From JAUSIF01 sp963711595 (lineage in GTDB: Bacteria; Pseudomonadota; Alphaproteobacteria; Rhizobiales; Xanthobacteraceae), in assembly GCA_963711595.1 (NCBI GenBank), contig CAVQER010000006.1:124001-188000 (forward strand): DNA of 64,000 bases, written 5' to 3'. The translations under genes and the position numbers were made by a program. Under the pieces are notes generated by a model that made no database searches, was not told where the DNA came from, and was given only the letters and a program-made list of their open reading frames with translations. Positions 38,642 through 47,332 of this stretch are shown piece after piece. Position 1 is the stretch's first letter; the number at the start of each line of letters is the position of its first letter.

Positions 38642-39528
38642 CTCTTTTTCTTCGCACGCTCCGCCAGCAATGCGGCGCGGACCTTTTCGAGTTCGGCGAG
38701 CGCGGCCCCTTCCACCTTCGGGTATTGCGGATCGATCGTCCTAAGCGCGTCGACCATCGCGCGCGCGACCACGAGCCGCGTGAACCATTTGTGATCGGCA
38801 GGAATGACGAACCAGGGCGCGTCTTGGGTCGCCGTATTCCGGATAGCGTCCTCGTATGCTTCGAGGTAGCGGTCCCACAACGCGCGCTCGGCGACATCCT
38901 TGACCGAGAACTTCCAGCGTTTGCCCGGCTCATCGATGCGGGCGAGGAACCGCTTTCGCTGTTCCTCCTTCGAGACGTGGAGGAAGAACTTGAGGATCTT
39001 GGTTCCGCTTCGCGCCATGTGTTTCTCGAAATTGCGGATGTCCTCGAAGCGCTCCTCCCAGATTTTTTCGCCGACCAGCCGGGCTGGAAGCCGCTGCCCC
39101 TTGAGGAATTCGGGGTGTACGCGCACGACCAGAACTTCTTCATAATATGACCGATTGAACACGCCGATGCGTCCCCGTTCCGGGAGCGCCTTGGTCGTTC
39201 GCCAGAGAAAATCGTGATCGAGTTCCTCCGAACTCGGCGTCTTGAACGAGTGGATCTGGCAACCCTGCGGATTGATGCCGGACATCACGTGCTCGATCAC
39301 GCTGTCCTTGCCGGCCGCATCCATCGCTTGAAGAATGACGAGCAAGGACCATCGATCCTCGCCGTAGAGGCGCTCCTGCAATTCAGCGAGTGACTGCACC
39401 TCCTTGCGCAGCAATTGCTTCGCTTCGTCCTTGGCGATGTCGAGGCCGCCTGTGTCGTCCGGATCGAAGTCCTTGAGCCGGAACTTGCTGCCCTTCTCGA
39501 CACGATAGCTGCCGACTTGGAGTTTCAT
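38638..39528 (-). CDS. Polyphosphate kinase 2 family protein
   Basis: This 296-residue PPK2-family enzyme transfers phosphate between polyphosphate and nucleotides. The P-loop is ILQAMDAAGKDSVIEHVMSG (about residues 66-85), and the lid region GRIGVFNRSYYEEVLVVRVHPEFL follows (about 115-138). The length and the single-domain form fit classes I/III, which phosphorylate nucleoside mono- or diphosphates. Residues FRLKDFDPDDTGG at the N-terminus are typical. It lies 8 bp after pdxY on the same strand. Confidence 0.92.
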   Translation of the reverse strand: MKLQVGSYRVEKGSKFRLKDFDPDDTGGLDIAKDEAKQLLRKEVQSLAELQERLYGEDRWSLLVILQAMDAAGKDSVIEHVMSGINPQGCQIHSFKTPSSEELDHDFLWRTTKALPERGRIGVFNRSYYEEVLVVRVHPEFLKGQRLPARLVGEKIWEERFEDIRNFEKHMARSGTKILKFFLHVSKEEQRKRFLARIDEPGKRWKFSVKDVAERALWDRYLEAYEDAIRNTATQDAPWFVIPADHKWFTRLVVARAMVDALRTIDPQYPKVEGAALAELEKVRAALLAERAKKKS

Positions 39529-39536
39529 GAGCGATC

Positions 39537-40388
39537 CTATGCGACCGGTTCCGCGCGAAACATTCGTCGCGGCTTGACGAATTCGTCTTGCGCCTCAACC
39601 AGCAGGATCTCGCGCCAGCCCGCGTCCGCAGTCCGTTGAAGCAATCCGAAGATCGAAGAAGCGGCGAGCGACAGCGCCTCGGCCGTGGAGCCGGTGCGCA
39701 GGCAGTGTGCGAAGAAGAGCGCCGCGACTGCATCGCCGGCACCATTCACGCTGATGTTCAGGAGCGGCGTCCGCAATCGAAACCGTCCCTCCGGACCCGA
39801 TGCAAAAAGATCGATCGCGTCTTTCGGGGTATCCTCGACGTGAAGGCTGGTCACCAGCACGGTCTCCGGGCCCATCGCATGGATGGCCCCGCACGCACGC
39901 CCGGCTTCGTCGATCGTGCGGCTCGTAAGTCCGGTCAGAAGATCGAGTTCGAACTGGTTCGGCGTTACGATGTCCGCGGCAGGTACCGCCCGTTCGCGCA
40001 TGAACTCGGGGATACCCGGCCGCACAAACACACCTCTGCCGACGTCACCAATCACCGGATCGCAGCAATAGCGCGATTTCGCGTTCGCCGCTTTCACCCG
40101 GTCAACGGCATCTAGGATCGCGGCGCCCGTGTCCGCCGATCCCATATAGCCGGAAAGTACGCCGTCACAGCGGTCCAGCACCCCACGTTCCTCGATACCC
40201 TGCATCACGTCCTGGATGAGGCCAGCATCGAACACCTGCCCGCGCCATGCGCCGTAACCGGTGTGGTTCGAGAACTGCACCGTGTGGATCGGCCAGACTT
40301 CGATACCCAGGCGCTGCAGCGGAAACACCGCCGCGGCGTTTCCGACGTGCCCGTAGGCGACGTGTGACTGGATGGAGAGCAGATTCAT
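39537..40388 (-). CDS. pdxY: Pyridoxal kinase
   Basis: This 283-residue ribokinase-fold kinase phosphorylates pyridoxal to pyridoxal 5'-phosphate in the salvage pathway. It has the N-terminal SIQSHVAYGHVGNAAAVFPLQ, the central YCCDPVIGD and TPNQFELDLLTGL, and the C-terminal anion hole GAGDAVAALFFA with the catalytic aspartate. The length is normal for PdxY. PPK2 follows 8 bp later. A palindromic repeat lies directly upstream. Confidence 0.93.
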   Translation of the reverse strand: MNLLSIQSHVAYGHVGNAAAVFPLQRLGIEVWPIHTVQFSNHTGYGAWRGQVFDAGLIQDVMQGIEERGVLDRCDGVLSGYMGSADTGAAILDAVDRVKAANAKSRYCCDPVIGDVGRGVFVRPGIPEFMRERAVPAADIVTPNQFELDLLTGLTSRTIDEAGRACGAIHAMGPETVLVTSLHVEDTPKDAIDLFASGPEGRFRLRTPLLNISVNGAGDAVAALFFAHCLRTGSTAEALSLAASSIFGLLQRTADAGWREILLVEAQDEFVKPRRMFRAEPVA

Positions 40389-40404
40389 GCCGTTCGTTCG
40401 AGAT

Positions 40405-40490
40405 CGTCATGCCCGCGCTCGTCGCGGGCATCCACGCCTTTCCGACATTAGATCAAGACGTGGATGGCCGGGACAAGCCCGGCCATAACG
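40405..40490. repeat. Palindromic intergenic repeat, copy 1
   Basis: The copy reads CGTCATGCCCGCGC...GCGGGCATCCACG on the left and AAGACGTGGATGGCCGG...CCGGCCATAACG on the right: two GC-rich hairpins around a central AT-richer gap. It shares its order and core words (CGTCATG, ATCCACG, CGTGGATG) with copies at 55465-55552 and 60965-61061. It lies between the binding-protein stop and the pdxY start. Confidence 0.8.
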
Positions 40491-40506
40491 TTGTCCTAAA
40501 CTGCCC

Positions 40507-41523
40507 TCAGTTGGTTGGCTTCTGCGCCTTGTCGACGAACTGGTTCGTGTAGGTCTTCGACAGATCGATATTTGCCTTCGCCACGTCCGGCGACGACTGG
40601 CTGAACACTGCTAGCACCGCCTGCGCTCCCTTTGGATCCATGCGGCCGGTTTCCGAGAACATCGGAAGCGTATTCTTCAGCGCTGCGAGATAGAGGCTCT
40701 TGTCGCCGCCGACGAGCTCATCGGGCATCTTGGCCATAATCTCTTCCGGTGTGTGCGAATGAATCCACTTCAGCGTGTTCAGGATCGCATTCACGAGTGC
40801 CTGGGCCTCCTTTGGATTCTTTTCGATCCAGTCTGCCCTGGTGTAGAGCGCGCCACCCGGATACTCGCCGCCGAATACATCGATCGTGTCTTTCTGCGTG
40901 CGCGTATCGACGAGGATGCGGAGGTCCTTGTTGCGACCGTCAAGCTGCGTGACTGCCGGGTCGAGCATGATCGCGGCCTCGACCGAGCCCTGCTCCATGG
41001 CAGCAACCGCAGTAGCCCCGAGGCCGACGCCGATCACACCCACGGAACCAGGATCGATGCCGTTCTTCTTCAGAATGAACTTGAGGAAGTAGTCGGTGGA
41101 CGATCCGGGTGCGCTCACGCCAATCCGCTTGTTCGCCAGATCCTTCACCGACTTGATCGCGTCAAGAGACTTTGGCGAGACTACGAGCGCAAAGCCCGGA
41201 TAACGATCATAGACCACGATCGATTGCATGTGTTGGCCCTTGGCCGCGAGGTTCACGCAATGATCGAAATAGCCCGACACGACGTCGGCGCTGCCGCCAA
41301 GCACTGCCGTCAGCGCCTGCGAACCGCCCTTGAAGTCCACCATGTCGACATTCAGGCCCGCCTTCTCGAACTCACCGAGCTGCTTCGCAAGCACCGTCGG
41401 CAGATAGCAGAGACATGCCGCGCCGCCGATCGCGATCGTGACTTTTGACTGCGCGAGCGCGACGCCCGAGAGCATGGCGAGCGCGGCAAACGACGACACG
41501 AGCCGCCGGAACACTTGAGCCAT
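40507..41523 (-). CDS. Nitrate/sulfonate/taurine-type ABC binding protein (second system)
   Basis: This 338-residue binding protein has a signal peptide (residues 1-24, ending GVALAQ). ATG 41523 has GGGAGGA just upstream, so I do not use the longer frame. The mature part (SKVTIAIGGAACLCYLPTVLA) and FKGGSQALTAVLGGSADVVSGYF are SsuA/THI5-like. Unusually for the family, two cysteines sit in the first mature strand (ACLCY). It is the last gene of a three-gene operon and is separated from the permease by 92 bp. Confidence 0.88.
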   Translation of the reverse strand: MAQVFRRLVSSFAALAMLSGVALAQSKVTIAIGGAACLCYLPTVLAKQLGEFEKAGLNVDMVDFKGGSQALTAVLGGSADVVSGYFDHCVNLAAKGQHMQSIVVYDRYPGFALVVSPKSLDAIKSVKDLANKRIGVSAPGSSTDYFLKFILKKNGIDPGSVGVIGVGLGATAVAAMEQGSVEAAIMLDPAVTQLDGRNKDLRILVDTRTQKDTIDVFGGEYPGGALYTRADWIEKNPKEAQALVNAILNTLKWIHSHTPEEIMAKMPDELVGGDKSLYLAALKNTLPMFSETGRMDPKGAQAVLAVFSQSSPDVAKANIDLSKTYTNQFVDKAQKPTN

Positions 41524-41615
41524 CACTTCCTCCCTCTGGAATTGGCAGTCGTTCGCCGGCCGGCGCGCCGCCCTTTCGGCAAACGATAGAACAGTCGCGG
41601 GTTCGCCGGAAGCCG

Positions 41616-42404
41616 CTATTTCTCGGTGTCCGCCGCAACCGGACGCCAAACCAGCAAACGACGCTCGACGACGGTGACGATCCCATCGATCACAATGACG
41701 AAAGCAGCGAGAACGAACATGCCCGCGAACACGCCAGCGATGTCGAACGTGCCCTCGGCCTGCAGGATCAGATAGCCGAGGCCGGCGGCAGATCCGAGAT
41801 ATTCACCCACCACCGCGCCCACCACTGCGAAACCGACGGAAGTGTGCAGCGACGAGAACATCCAGGACAGTGCTGACGGCCAGTACACGTGACGCATCAG
41901 CTGCCGCTCGCTCATTCCAAGCATGCGCGCGTTCGCGAGCACGGTCGGGCTCACTTCCTTCACGCCCTGATACACATTGAAGAACACGATGAAGAACACC
42001 AGCGTCACGCCGAGTGCAACCTTGGAGAGAATGCCCAGCCCGAACCAGAGCGTGAAAATGGGTGCAAGCACGATACGCGGCAACGCATTCGCCATCTTCA
42101 CGTAGGGATCGAATACGGCGGCGACGCGCGGTTGACGCGCGAACCAGAAACCTACGAGCACGCCGGCGATCGAACCGATCACGAACGCGAGGGCGGCTTC
42201 CGTGAGGGTGATCCACAGATGCCGCCAGATCGTGCCTTCGCTGAACCATTTGTATATGCGGGCAATGACATCGAGCGGTGTTGAGAAGAAGAACGGCGGC
42301 ACCAGCGGCTTGCCGCCGACCGGAATCGTGGTCAACAAGTGCCATGCGATCAGCGCGATCAAGGCGACGAGCAGCTGGAGCAGGGTGAGGTTGAACCGGC
42401 TCAT
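41616..42404 (-). CDS. Nitrate/sulfonate/taurine-type ABC permease (second system)
   Basis: This 262-residue SsuC/TauC-like permease has about six helices, the first at LLQLLVALIALIAWHLLTTI. The EAA-like loop is NARMLGMSERQLMRHVYWPSALSWMF. ATG 42404 overlaps the ATPase stop (ATGA). The frame is open upstream but antiphase to the ATPase, so it is not used. Confidence 0.9.
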   Translation of the reverse strand: MSRFNLTLLQLLVALIALIAWHLLTTIPVGGKPLVPPFFFSTPLDVIARIYKWFSEGTIWRHLWITLTEAALAFVIGSIAGVLVGFWFARQPRVAAVFDPYVKMANALPRIVLAPIFTLWFGLGILSKVALGVTLVFFIVFFNVYQGVKEVSPTVLANARMLGMSERQLMRHVYWPSALSWMFSSLHTSVGFAVVGAVVGEYLGSAAGLGYLILQAEGTFDIAGVFAGMFVLAAFVIVIDGIVTVVERRLLVWRPVAADTEK

Positions 42405-43243
42405 GCCGCCGCTCCCGCCTGCGCATAACCCTTCAGAACCTCGTCCTTGAGCTTCTGCCAGATCTCCCGGTGCAAACGATGGAACGCCTGCTCGAGCCTG
42501 ATTTCCGCGGTGTCGCGTGGCCGGGGCAGATCGACGCGCCAGTCGCCGATGATGCGGGCGGCAGGTCCTGCCGACATGATTACGACACGGTCGGAAAGAG
42601 CGATCGCCTCCTCGAGATCGTGCGTGACGAACAGCACCGCCTTGCGGTCGGCGCTCCAAAGATCGAGCAGCAGGTTGCCCATGATTTGCCGCGTCTGCGC
42701 GTCGAGCGGCCCGAACGGCTCGTCCATAAGCAGGATCTTGGGATCGCGGATAAGAACTTGCGCGAGGCCGACACGCTTGCGTTGCCCGCCTGAAAGCATG
42801 TGCGGATAGCGGCCCGCGAAAGCCGCAAGACCCACGCGGTCAAGCCACGCCTGCGCCCGCATGCGTGCCTCCCCTCGACCCACACCGGCAACCTCCAGGC
42901 CGATGGCCACGTTGTCGAGCGCGGTCTTCCAGGGGAATAGCGACTCTGTCTGGAAGAGATAGCCGGCCTGCCGATTGATCATGGCGAGCTTGCCGCCGAA
43001 GATCTGCAGCTGACCCGCAGACGGCGACAGCAATCCTGCCGCGGCGTTCAGCAAGGTCGACTTTCCGCAGCCGGTCGGACCCACGATCGCGACGAACTCG
43101 CCATCGGCCACATCAAGATCGACACCTTGAACGGCCGTGAACGCGTCGTCGTTGACAACGAAGGTAACGCGCACGCCGGCAAAACGAACAGCCGGCGCCG
43201 AACTCTGCTCCGAGCCCGCCTGTACTGACCTCGACGCGTCCAT
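42401..43243 (-). CDS. Nitrate/sulfonate/taurine-type ABC ATPase (second system)
   Basis: This 280-residue ATPase has Walker A GPTGCGKST, the Q-loop LFQTESLFPWK, signature LSGGQRKRVGLAQ, Walker B ILLMDEPFGPLD and H-loop FVTHDLEEA. ATG 43243 is supported by GGGGAG directly upstream. It leads the operon; no regulator is adjacent. Substrate unknown. Confidence 0.92.
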   Translation of the reverse strand: MDASRSVQAGSEQSSAPAVRFAGVRVTFVVNDDAFTAVQGVDLDVADGEFVAIVGPTGCGKSTLLNAAAGLLSPSAGQLQIFGGKLAMINRQAGYLFQTESLFPWKTALDNVAIGLEVAGVGRGEARMRAQAWLDRVGLAAFAGRYPHMLSGGQRKRVGLAQVLIRDPKILLMDEPFGPLDAQTRQIMGNLLLDLWSADRKAVLFVTHDLEEAIALSDRVVIMSAGPAARIIGDWRVDLPRPRDTAEIRLEQAFHRLHREIWQKLKDEVLKGYAQAGAAA

Positions 43244-43338
43244 CACTCCCCGTCCAGCGCAGTTGGTTCCGCGCCCTGTTCTCCCGGCCGAGGAAGGTAA
43301 CGGCCGCAGCAGCATTCGCAAGCGGTGCGCGACGAGCG

Positions 43339-43373
43339 AAAAGAAAAACGGGCGGGGTCGATGCCCGCCCGTT
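43339..43373 (-). terminator. Rho-independent terminator after aldehyde dehydrogenase gene
   Basis: On the minus strand, AACGGGCGGG (43364-43373) pairs with CCCGCCCGTT (43347-43356) around a 7-nt loop, and the transcript then runs into TTTTTCTTTTC (43339-43348). It lies 18 bases beyond the dehydrogenase stop and insulates the ABC operon downstream. Confidence 0.92.
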
Positions 43374-43390
43374 AGCCGTCAGCCGGAAAA

Positions 43391-44842
43391 TCAGATTGGG
43401 TAGTGGCGGTGCCCGGTCTGGATGGTGATCCAGCGGAGCTCGGTGAACTCGGCGATCCCCGCCTTGCCTCCGAAACGGCCGTAACCCGATTCCTTCACGC
43501 CACCGAACGGCATCTGCGGCTCGTCGGCGACCGTCGGGCCGTTGATGTGGCAGATCCCGCTCTCGATGCGCGAGGCGACCGCATAGGCACGATCGAGATT
43601 ACCGCTGAACACGGCGGCCGACAGCCCGTACTCGGTGTCGTTGGCGGTGCGGATTGCTTCCTCGTCATCGCCGACTGGCAGCACGATCACGACCGGACCG
43701 AATGACTCCTCCCGATAGATTCGCATCTCAGGCGTAACCCGATCGATCACGGTCGGCTGGAAAAGAGTGCCGTTCACTTCGCCGCCGCAGACGATGCGCG
43801 CACCGCGATTGACGGCGTCTGTGATCAGATCGTGCACGCGTTGCGCCGAGCGGTGGCTCACCATGGAACCGATCTGCGTTTCCGGATGCGAAGGATCGCC
43901 CACGCGAAGCCCCCTCGCCTTGATCACGAGCTTGTCGAGGAATTGCTGCACCACCGGCTTCTGCACGACGAGCCTTTCGGTCGACATACAGATCTGGCCC
44001 TGGTGCATGAACGCGCCGAAATTGGCTGCGGCCGCCGCCTCGTCCAGATCGGCATCGTCCAGCACGACGAGCGGCGCCTTGCCGCCGAGCTCGAGCAGGA
44101 TCGGTTTCAGGAATTCCGCCGCCTTCTTGGCGACAATCTTGCCGACGTGCGTGGAGCCGGTGAAATTGATCCGCTTGACACGCGGATCAGCGATCAATGC
44201 GTCCACCGCGCCTGCGGCGCCTTCGCGTGAAGTCGTCAGCACGTTTATCGTTCCGGGCGGCACGCCAGCCTCTTCCAAGACATCGCCGATGATCCGGTGC
44301 GTGCCAGGGCACTCTTCCGAAGCCTTCAGCACTACCGTGTTGCCGCACGCAAGCGGCATTGCCACCGCGCGCACGCCAAGGATCATCGGTGCATTCCACG
44401 GTGCAATCGCCAGCACGACGCCGACGGGCTGCCGGATCGACATCGCGATATTGCCGGGAATGTCGGAAGGGATCGTCTCGCCCGTGAGCTGCGTCGTGGA
44501 GGCTGCGGCCTCACGCATCAGACTTGCGGCAAAGAACGTGTTGAACATGCCCCAGCCGAACGTCCCGCCGGTCTCCGCGGTGATCGTCTTCGCAACGTCC
44601 TGCGCACGCGCCTCGAGGAGATCGGCTGCTTTCCAGAGAATTGCGCGCCGCTTCGAGGGCGGCATCTTCGACCATTCCTTGAATGCGGCGGCGGCAGCAC
44701 CCACCGCGGCGACTGCGTCCAGCGGACCCGCATCGGGCACCCGCGACACAAGCTCGCCCGTGAAGGGGTTGCGCTTTTCGTAGTAGCGGCCGTCGCCGGA
44801 GGCGGCATCGCGGCCGCCGATACGCATGGCTACATTGATCAT
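43391..44842 (-). CDS. NAD(P)-dependent aldehyde dehydrogenase
   Basis: This 483-residue aldehyde dehydrogenase oxidises an aldehyde to its acid. It has the cofactor-binding NFTGSTHVGKIVAKKA (about residues 220-235), the general base in LLELGGKAPLVVLDD and the nucleophile Cys in GQICMSTERLVV. The C-terminal EESFGPVVIVLPV is normal. Its N-terminal and substrate-channel sequences resemble salicylaldehyde/vanillin dehydrogenases, but that is a weak hint. ATG 44842 has GGGAGGA upstream. It diverges from an OpuC-like importer. Confidence 0.9.
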   Translation of the reverse strand: MINVAMRIGGRDAASGDGRYYEKRNPFTGELVSRVPDAGPLDAVAAVGAAAAAFKEWSKMPPSKRRAILWKAADLLEARAQDVAKTITAETGGTFGWGMFNTFFAASLMREAAASTTQLTGETIPSDIPGNIAMSIRQPVGVVLAIAPWNAPMILGVRAVAMPLACGNTVVLKASEECPGTHRIIGDVLEEAGVPPGTINVLTTSREGAAGAVDALIADPRVKRINFTGSTHVGKIVAKKAAEFLKPILLELGGKAPLVVLDDADLDEAAAAANFGAFMHQGQICMSTERLVVQKPVVQQFLDKLVIKARGLRVGDPSHPETQIGSMVSHRSAQRVHDLITDAVNRGARIVCGGEVNGTLFQPTVIDRVTPEMRIYREESFGPVVIVLPVGDDEEAIRTANDTEYGLSAAVFSGNLDRAYAVASRIESGICHINGPTVADEPQMPFGGVKESGYGRFGGKAGIAEFTELRWITIQTGHRHYPI

Positions 44843-44987
44843 TGTTGGCGTCCTCCCGCACCGAAACTGGCACCGGCACAAATACTTGTCGACCCGGACA
44901 CTGCGCCACGGTTACTGCCTTGGCCAGCGCACGATTTCGGGAACGGTTGGTTTACCGAAGCGCCCGTGTTACTCGCCCGGGAGCGTC

Positions 44988-45776
44988 ATGACACAGCCCG
45001 CGCCGGCCATTGAATTCAACAATATTATCAAGCGCTTCGGCGAAAGCCCGACTGCGGCGCTGGATCATGTCACGCTCACTGTCCCACCGCGCGAATTCCT
45101 TGCGATCGTGGGCCCGTCGGGCTCCGGAAAGACGACGCTTCTGCGCCTCGTCAACCGGCTCGCGCAGCCGACGTCCGGCACCGTCCGCTTCGCGGGTGAA
45201 GACATACGCACCGCCGACCCGATCTCGCTGCGTCGGCGCATTGGCTACGTCTTCCAGGGCGTCGGCCTGTTCCCGCACATGACCGTCACGGAGAATATCG
45301 CGATCACGCCGCGCCTGCTTGGTTGGGGCGAAGGCCGGCGTGCATCCCGCGTCGATGAATTGCTCGATCTCGTGCGGCTCGCCCCCTCCAAATATCGCGA
45401 TCGCTTTCCGCACGAGCTGTCCGGCGGCGAGCGGCAGCGCGTGGGCGTCGCGCGCGCCCTCGCAGCTGGTCCGCAGGTCGTGCTGATGGATGAGCCGTTC
45501 GGCGCGCTCGATCCGCTGACGCGCGACGCCGTCGCGCAGGACTATCGCCGCCTGCACAACGAACTCGGCCTGACTACGGTGATGATCACCCACGACATGC
45601 TCGAGGCGGTTCTGCTCGCCGATCGCATCGCAATCCTGCATGACGGAAAACTGATCGAGCAAGGTACGCCGCACAAACTGATGACCGCGGCCGAGCACGA
45701 CTATGTCCGCAGCTTAATGCACGCGCCGCGCAAGCAGGCGGACCGCCTCAAGAGCCTCATGGACGGCGGGCGATGA
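44988..45776 (+). CDS. OpuC/ProV-type quaternary amine ABC ATPase
   Basis: This 262-residue ATPase has Walker A GPSGSGKTT, the Q-loop YVFQGVGLFPHMTV, signature LSGGERQRVGVARA, Walker B VLMDEPFGALDPLTR and H-loop MITHDMLEA. These resemble OpuCA/OsmV. No CBS tail is present, so it may not have the ionic-strength gating of OpuA. ATG 44988 is supported by GGGAG; the frame upstream is not coding. It overlaps the next gene by 4 bp. Confidence 0.88.
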   Translation: MTQPAPAIEFNNIIKRFGESPTAALDHVTLTVPPREFLAIVGPSGSGKTTLLRLVNRLAQPTSGTVRFAGEDIRTADPISLRRRIGYVFQGVGLFPHMTVTENIAITPRLLGWGEGRRASRVDELLDLVRLAPSKYRDRFPHELSGGERQRVGVARALAAGPQVVLMDEPFGALDPLTRDAVAQDYRRLHNELGLTTVMITHDMLEAVLLADRIAILHDGKLIEQGTPHKLMTAAEHDYVRSLMHAPRKQADRLKSLMDGGR

Positions 45777-47332
45777 GCGCGCTGGATCCGCGCATTGCGG
45801 ACGCGCTCGCACGGCTTCCCGACTATCTTGGGCAGCACGTGATCGTGAGCGTGACGGCGCTCTTGCTCGGCCTTGCCGTAAGCCTGCCGCTCGCCGTGCT
45901 CGCGACCCGCCGCGCAAGTCTGCGCTGGCCGCTCCTCGCCTTCGCGAGCCTGATCCAGACGATCCCGGGACTCGCATTGCTCGCACTCTTCTACCCGTTG
46001 CTCCTCGGTCTTTCGATGGCGACCGAAGCGATGTTCGGAAAAGGCTTTTCCGCCCTCGGATTTCTGCCCGCCGTGCTCGCGCTTGCACTCTATTCGATGC
46101 TCCCGGTGCTGCGGAACACGATCACCGGCATTCTCGGCATCGACCCTGCGGTCAACCAGGCGGCGCTTGGCGTCGGCATGACTCCCCGACAATCGCTCTG
46201 GATGGTTGAGCTGCCGATCGCACTGCCGGTGATCATGGCCGGAATTCGGACATCTGCGGTCTGGGTGATCGGAACGGCAACACTTTCGACGCCGATCGGA
46301 CAGACGAGCCTCGGCAATTACATCTTCGCGGGACTGCAGACGCAGAACTGGGTGTTGGTGCTGTTTGGGTGCGTCTCGGCGGCGGTGCTGGCACTCGTCG
46401 TCGATCAACTCCTTGCTCTCGTGGAAAGCGGTGTGGGCGCGCGCAAGCGCGGACGGATTGCGGCGGGAGCACTTGGCCTTTTTCTCGTGCTCGCTGCGGC
46501 CCTTGCTCCCGGTTTGGCGCATCCTACTGCGAAGTACGTCATCGGCGCGAAGACCTTCACCGAGCAGTTCATTCTCGCTGCGCTGATTCAGGATCGCCTG
46601 CAGGCGGACGGATTCTCGTCCGCGCGCCGGGACGGCCTCGGATCCACGGTGATCTTCGAGGCACTCGCCGCCGGCGAGATCGATGTTTACGTCGACTACT
46701 CCGGAACGATCTGGGCCAACCACATGCGCCGGACCGATACACGGTCCCGCGAACAAGTACTCAGTGAAGTGGGCGAATGGCTGCGCAAGGAGCGCGGGAT
46801 CCACATGCTGGGTGGTCTTGGTTTTGAGAATGCGTATGCGCTGGCCATGACGAAGAAGCGCGCAGATGCGCTCGGCGTGCGTACGATCGCAGACCTCGCG
46901 CGCCATGCCCCGCAGCTTTCCATGGCCGCCGACTACGAGTTCCTGGATCGCCCGGAGTGGACCGCTCTGCGTGAAGCCTACGGCTTACGTTTTCGGCAAC
47001 AGCGCCAGATGGATCCGACGTTCATGTATGGCGCGGTCGCAAGCGGGGAAGTGGACGTCATCGCGGCCTTTTCCAGCGACGGCCGGATCGCGCGTTACGA
47101 TCTCGTGGTGCTCGCAGATCCCAGGCAATCGATCCCGCCTTACGACGCGATCCTGATGCTCTCCCCTCGCCGGGCGGACGACGAGAGCATTCACCGCGCG
47201 CTGGCGCCGCTCCTGAACAAGATCGACGTGGAAACCATGCGCGCGGCGAACCTGCGTGCCGATCGCGAGCAGGATAAGGAGACGCCGGCGCAGTCGGCGA
47301 AGTGGCTGTGGGGCCAGATCAACCGGCGTTGA
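45773..47332 (+). CDS. Fused permease / binding protein of a quaternary amine ABC importer
   Basis: This 519-residue protein joins a ProW/OpuCB-like permease (residues about 1-215, six helices; EAA loop NQAALGVGMTPRQSLWMVELP) to an OpuAC-type binding domain (about 255-519). The latter begins after a linking helix as KYVIGAKTFTEQFILAALI and contains DVYVDYSGTIWANHM. Fusions of this kind serve glycine betaine, choline or related amines. The stop overlaps the convergent MFS gene by 14 bp. Confidence 0.9.
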   Translation: MSALDPRIADALARLPDYLGQHVIVSVTALLLGLAVSLPLAVLATRRASLRWPLLAFASLIQTIPGLALLALFYPLLLGLSMATEAMFGKGFSALGFLPAVLALALYSMLPVLRNTITGILGIDPAVNQAALGVGMTPRQSLWMVELPIALPVIMAGIRTSAVWVIGTATLSTPIGQTSLGNYIFAGLQTQNWVLVLFGCVSAAVLALVVDQLLALVESGVGARKRGRIAAGALGLFLVLAAALAPGLAHPTAKYVIGAKTFTEQFILAALIQDRLQADGFSSARRDGLGSTVIFEALAAGEIDVYVDYSGTIWANHMRRTDTRSREQVLSEVGEWLRKERGIHMLGGLGFENAYALAMTKKRADALGVRTIADLARHAPQLSMAADYEFLDRPEWTALREAYGLRFRQQRQMDPTFMYGAVASGEVDVIAAFSSDGRIARYDLVVLADPRQSIPPYDAILMLSPRRADDESIHRALAPLLNKIDVETMRAANLRADREQDKETPAQSAKWLWGQINRR

